A DNA stretch of 49,302 nucleotides from an uncultured Blautia sp. (lineage in GTDB: Bacteria; Bacillota; Clostridia; Lachnospirales; Lachnospiraceae). The stretch spans positions 1 through 49,302 of the forward strand of contig CAMBAL010000011.1 of the NCBI GenBank assembly GCA_945864225.1, written 5' to 3'. The position numbers and the translations under genes were made by a program. This document shows, in pieces, positions 46,051 to 49,302 of the stretch; the stretch's first letter is position 1, and each line of letters starts with the position of its first letter. The notes beneath the pieces were generated by a model, which was not told where the DNA came from, did not search any database, and saw only the letters and a list, made by a program, of their open reading frames with translations.

Positions 46051-46803
46051 ATGAAATTTATTTCATGGAACGTCAACGGAATCCGTGCCTGCCTGACAAA
46101 GGGCTTTGAGGAGCGGTTTCAGGAACTGGATGCAGATGTTTTCTGTCTGCAGGAAACGAAGTGTCAGCAGGGGCAGGTGAAGCTTGATCTTCTCGGATAT
46201 CATCAGTACTGGAATTATGCCAACAGGAAGGGGTATTCCGGAACTGCTGTTTTTACGAAACAGGAACCGCTGTCCGTATTGTATGGAATCGGAATAGAGG
46301 AACATGATAAAGAAGGGCGGGTTATCACACTGGAGTTTGAAGAGTTTTATTTTGTGACGGTTTATACGCCAAATTCCCAGAGCGAATTGAAACGGCTTTC
46401 TTACCGCATGGACTGGGAGAGGGATTTTCTTGCTTATCTTCTCAGTCTTCAGGAGAAAAAACCGGTGATCTGCTGCGGAGATTTTAACGTGGCACATAAA
46501 GAAATCGACCTGAAAAATCCGGCTTCCAACCGGCATAATGCAGGATTTTCTGATGAGGAGAGAGCCTGCTTTACGAGAGTTCTGGAGAGCGGATTTATTG
46601 ATACGTTCCGGTATTTTTATCCGGATGCGGAAGGAATCTATTCCTGGTGGTCCTATCGGTTCCGTGCCAGAGAGAAGAATGCAGGTTGGAGAATTGACTA
46701 TTTTATCGTGTCTCCGGATCTGGAACAACGACTGGAAAGTGCGTCAATTCATACAGAGATTATGGGATCAGACCATTGTCCGGTGGAACTGGTTCTGAAG
46801 TAG
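46051..46803 (+). CDS. xth: Exodeoxyribonuclease III (AP endonuclease)
   Basis: Base-excision repair nuclease of the EEP family. Catalytic motifs are FISWNVNGIRA, LQETKCQ (metal Glu), YTPNSQ, CCGDFNVAHKEIDLKNP, and the terminal GSDHCPV with the catalytic Asp-His. 250 residues is normal. GAGGAG lies 7 bp before the chosen ATG; the ATG five codons upstream lies before that site. It stands alone with its own promoter. Confidence 0.96.
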   Translation: MKFISWNVNGIRACLTKGFEERFQELDADVFCLQETKCQQGQVKLDLLGYHQYWNYANRKGYSGTAVFTKQEPLSVLYGIGIEEHDKEGRVITLEFEEFYFVTVYTPNSQSELKRLSYRMDWERDFLAYLLSLQEKKPVICCGDFNVAHKEIDLKNPASNRHNAGFSDEERACFTRVLESGFIDTFRYFYPDAEGIYSWWSYRFRAREKNAGWRIDYFIVSPDLEQRLESASIHTEIMGSDHCPVELVLK

Positions 46804-46868
46804 GAGAGAGAACTCGTCCAGAACATTTTGCATAATATGACAGACTACACATGAGAAGGAGGTATTTT

Positions 46869-48722
46869 ATGGCAGTCCATAAAGTTCCCCGAATTGAAAA
46901 GGGATCCCCATTCATACTTGGCGCCAATAAAGTAGCCGCAGGCTATAATTTTGCAGTGGAAGTACCGGAAAAAACCGAAGCATCTCTGTTGCTTTATTAT
47001 AAAAAATCAAAAGAACCGACAGAAATCATTCCTTTTGCACAGGGAGCACGGACCGGATGTGTCAGTACCCTGTGTCTTGGCGGTTTTTCCCCGAAAGATT
47101 ACGAATACAATTTCTGCATGGACGGCAGGGTCGTACAGGATCCGTATGCCCATCATATTTCCGGAAGAGAACACTTCGGAGAAGAATGGAACAGAGAAGA
47201 GAAGCATAAGGTGCGCTGCGGATTTCTGCGCGAAGAATCGTATGACTGGGAGGAGGATGAGGCTCCGGAATATCCGTTTGATGATATGATCCTGTATAAA
47301 CTTCATGTCCGCGGTTTTACAAAACAGAGCAGATTGTCATCTAAGAAACGTGGAACGTTCAGCGGACTGGCGGAAATGATCCCATACCTGAAGGATCTTG
47401 GGATTAATGCGGTGGAACTGATGCCTGCTTATGAATTCATGGAAGTGTCTGTACCTGCAGAAAATGCAGGTCTGGTGTCTGCGAAAAAGGATGGGAAAAT
47501 CAACTTCTGGGGATACCTTCCCGGCTTTTATTTTGCACCGAAGCGTTCTTATTGTGCGACAGCCCGTCCGGAAAAAGAATTCCGGGATCTGGTGAAAGAA
47601 CTTCACAGAGCGGGAATTGCGTGTATAATGGAATTTTATTTTCCAAAAGAAGTCAATCCGATGATGGCTCTTCATGTTTTGCAGTTCTGGAAATTATATT
47701 ATCATGTGGATGGATTCCATATCCTGGGAGAGGGAGCTCCGGCCAACCTGATTCTGAAAGACGGGATTCTTGCCGGATCAAAACTGATGATGGAGCAGAT
47801 TCCTGTCTGGGATATTCCGGAAGAACATCTTCTTTCCGGGAAGTATCTTGCAGAATATCATGCCGGGTTTATGCAGGATATGCGCCGTTTCCTTAAAAGT
47901 GATGAAGATACGGTAACCGGAGCGGTAAATCGTATCAAAGAAAATTTCAATACACATACAGCGATTCATTATCTGGCATGTCAGGATGGCTTTACTCTGG
48001 CAGATGCGGTAAGCTATAATTACAAGCATAATGAAGAAAACGGAGAGAATAATACAGACGGAACCAGTTATAATTATTCATGGAACTGCGGATTTGAGGG
48101 GCCGTGCCGCAAGGCATCTGTCAGACAGATCAGGGAACGCCAGATGCGAAATGCCTTCCTGCTGCTGCTGTTGAGTCAGGGCGTGCCCATGATCTATGGA
48201 GGAGATGAAATTGCCAATTCTCAGGATGGCAATAACAATGCCTACTGTCAGGATAATCCTGTGGGATGGGTCGACTGGAAAGGACTGAAGAAAAATGAAA
48301 AACTTTTACAGTTTGTAAAAGATGCCATTGCTTTCCGCAAAAGCCATCCGGTACTGCATCAGCCGAAAGGACTGAAAGGCGTGGATTATCTTACCAGAGG
48401 ATTTCCGGACATTTCTTTTCACAGTGAGCGGGCATGGTACTGCAGTTATGAGAATACGTCCCGGCTTCTTGGAGTGATGCTCTGCGGTGCTTATGCCGCA
48501 AAGGAAAACGGTGAGCCGGATGATCTTGTCTACATTGCGTTTAATTTCCACGGGGAATCAAGAAGTATTGCACTTCCCAATCTTCCGGATGGAAAAAAAT
48601 GGAGAAAGGCTGTAGATACTTCCGGCTTTGAAGAAGAGGTATTTTTTGGAGAATCTGAAGAAACGTACACCAGAACAATGGAAATTTCGCCCCGCACGAT
48701 TGTCGTGCTGCTGGGCAGGTAG
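46869..48722 (+). CDS. GlgX/isoamylase-like GH13 protein, probably catalytically inactive
   Basis: A 617-residue relative of glycogen-debranching and isoamylase-type GH13 enzymes. A CBM48-like N-terminal domain spans about residues 1-130 (GYNFAVEVPEKTEASLLLYY). A (beta/alpha)8-like domain with YKLHVRGFT follows. The GlgX-type blocks SYNYKHNEENGENNTDG, SWNCGFEG and GVPMIYGGDEIANSQDGNNNAYCQDN are kept. By eye the catalytic residues are not: the nucleophile position in DGFRFD reads DGFHIL (L286), the region-I DVVYNH reads EFYFPK (E255), and HDGFT reads QDGFT (Q372). Only a possible acid Glu (E309) and D373 remain. The reading frame is intact with AAGGAGG before the ATG, so this is a maintained protein rather than a decayed gene. 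Confidence 0.85.
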   Translation: MAVHKVPRIEKGSPFILGANKVAAGYNFAVEVPEKTEASLLLYYKKSKEPTEIIPFAQGARTGCVSTLCLGGFSPKDYEYNFCMDGRVVQDPYAHHISGREHFGEEWNREEKHKVRCGFLREESYDWEEDEAPEYPFDDMILYKLHVRGFTKQSRLSSKKRGTFSGLAEMIPYLKDLGINAVELMPAYEFMEVSVPAENAGLVSAKKDGKINFWGYLPGFYFAPKRSYCATARPEKEFRDLVKELHRAGIACIMEFYFPKEVNPMMALHVLQFWKLYYHVDGFHILGEGAPANLILKDGILAGSKLMMEQIPVWDIPEEHLLSGKYLAEYHAGFMQDMRRFLKSDEDTVTGAVNRIKENFNTHTAIHYLACQDGFTLADAVSYNYKHNEENGENNTDGTSYNYSWNCGFEGPCRKASVRQIRERQMRNAFLLLLLSQGVPMIYGGDEIANSQDGNNNAYCQDNPVGWVDWKGLKKNEKLLQFVKDAIAFRKSHPVLHQPKGLKGVDYLTRGFPDISFHSERAWYCSYENTSRLLGVMLCGAYAAKENGEPDDLVYIAFNFHGESRSIALPNLPDGKKWRKAVDTSGFEEEVFFGESEETYTRTMEISPRTIVVLLGR

Positions 48723-48733
48723 GAGGCAGGGAG

Positions 48734-49258
48734 ATGCATCCATGGCTGCATTTTAAAACAATCACGAAACATAAACTGCTGGTGATGCGGTATTGTTTCC
48801 GCATCGGATTATATAAACAGGGGCTGCTTCACGATCTGTCCAAATATTCTCCGACAGAATTTCTGGTGGGCTGCAAATACTATCAGGGAACGAGAAGCCC
48901 CAACAATGCAGAAAGAGAAGATATCGGAGTTTCCATGTCCTGGCTGCATCACAAAGGCCGCAACCGTCATCATTTTGAATATTGGGTGGATTATTCACTG
49001 GACGGGGAACATGTGATCATGGGAGCAAAAATGCCGCGAAAGTATGTGGCTGAGATGATCATGGACCGGATCAGTGCTTCACGGACATATCTGGGAGAGG
49101 CTTATACCGATCAGGCGCCTCTGGCATATTTTCTCAAGAGCAAAGAAAAACTCTGGTTTATCCACCCGGAGACGAAGCGTGATCTGGAGGCCCTGCTTCG
49201 CATACTGGCGGATCACGGAGAGAAAAAAACTCTGCATTATATCCGACATGTGTATCTG
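48734..49258 (+). CDS. DUF5662 family protein, 3' end missing
   Basis: A conserved protein of unknown function. The visible 175 residues have a His/Trp/Tyr-rich pattern: MHPWLHFKTITKHKLLVMRYCF, GLLHDLSKYSPTEF, and the SWLHHKGRNRHHFEYW block with several possible metal-binding His and Asp. DUF5662 is my best family match. The genomic sequence ends at 49258. The reading frame continues into adapter sequence and reaches a false stop (the TAG in the index), giving the false tail SLIHISEPTRPY. GGAGG and GGGAG precede the ATG. It starts 11 bp after the GH13 gene, so the two are probably in one operon. Confidence 0.8.
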
Positions 49259-49302
49259 CTGTCTCTTATACACATCTCCGAGCCCACGAGACCGTACTAG
49301 AT
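49259..49302. other. Illumina Nextera adapter contamination
   Basis: CTGTCTCTTATACACATCT (Tn5 mosaic-end adapter), then CCGAGCCCACGAGAC (read-2 adapter), then CGTACTAG (the N702 i7 index) and AT, the start of the next fixed adapter part. These 44 bases are library construct, not genome. Confidence 0.98.

Noticed and set aside
49259-49277. A 19-bp Tn5 mosaic end that could be taken for a transposon end
   Set aside because: It continues directly into the read-2 adapter and a known index sequence, so it is library construct.
1-49302. CRISPR arrays, rRNA genes and insertion sequences
   Set aside because: I looked for regularly spaced repeats, conserved rRNA blocks and transposase motifs and found none; the recombinase at the left edge is an integrase, not an IS transposase.

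Overview
The window looks like a chromosomal contig from a Gram-positive anaerobe of the Lachnospiraceae (Clostridia). The support is indirect: the gene order dgt-dnaG-rpoD-trmK-nif3 and rimP-nusA-rnpM-ylxQ-infB-rbfA-nrnA-truB-ribF, strong GGAGG ribosome sites, moderate GC, and an anaerobic ribonucleotide reductase activase (NrdG). Genus cannot be fixed by eye. Most of the window is core housekeeping sequence; the accessory or unusual parts are the left edge, the kinase block at 9.5-14 kb, and two lone proteins near 14.4-16.2 kb.

Layout. 1-1.4 kb: an AT-rich tyrosine recombinase, open to the left edge, then a 27-bp copy of the 3' end of tRNA-Leu, a terminator, and an intact tRNA-Leu(AAG). This is the end of an element integrated in a tRNA gene. 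1.7-8.9 kb: dgt, dnaG, rpoD, trmK, a Nif3-family protein and a TGS-containing nucleoside kinase. 9.06-9.41 kb: rnpB (RNase P RNA) with its own promoter and terminator. 9.5-14.04 kb, minus strand: a four-gene AgrC/AgrA-like two-component block. It has a LytTR response regulator, a sensor kinase split into two overlapping genes (histidine half and ATPase half), and a paralogue in which both halves are one 643-residue protein. The block ends at a second copy of the rnpB promoter. 14.4-16.2 kb: a small unknown protein and a secreted PPC/BIG2/FN3-like protein. 16.3-18.2 kb, minus: pyrBI and a CmpB-family membrane protein.

18.3-26 kb: folC-pheA, then a DUF815 ATPase, ppx and ppk (polyphosphate turnover). 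26.3-26.6 kb: two identical divergent tRNA-Glu(CTC) genes. 26.8-31 kb: a type IIA topoisomerase B/A pair, probably topoisomerase IV. 31-39.8 kb: the translation operon from rimP to ribF behind a leader hairpin. 39.8-45.3 kb: a Na/Pi cotransporter, rpsO, pnp with a structured leader, nrdG and dut. 45.4-49.3 kb: a Cys-rich DUF1292 protein, an exonuclease III, a GlgX-like protein that appears to have lost its catalytic residues, and a DUF5662 protein cut off by the contig end.

The last 44 bases are not genomic: they match the Illumina Nextera i7 adapter with index CGTACTAG. The strongest biological leads are the split/fused double-module histidine kinases, the duplicated rnpB promoter around them, and the degenerate GH13 protein.
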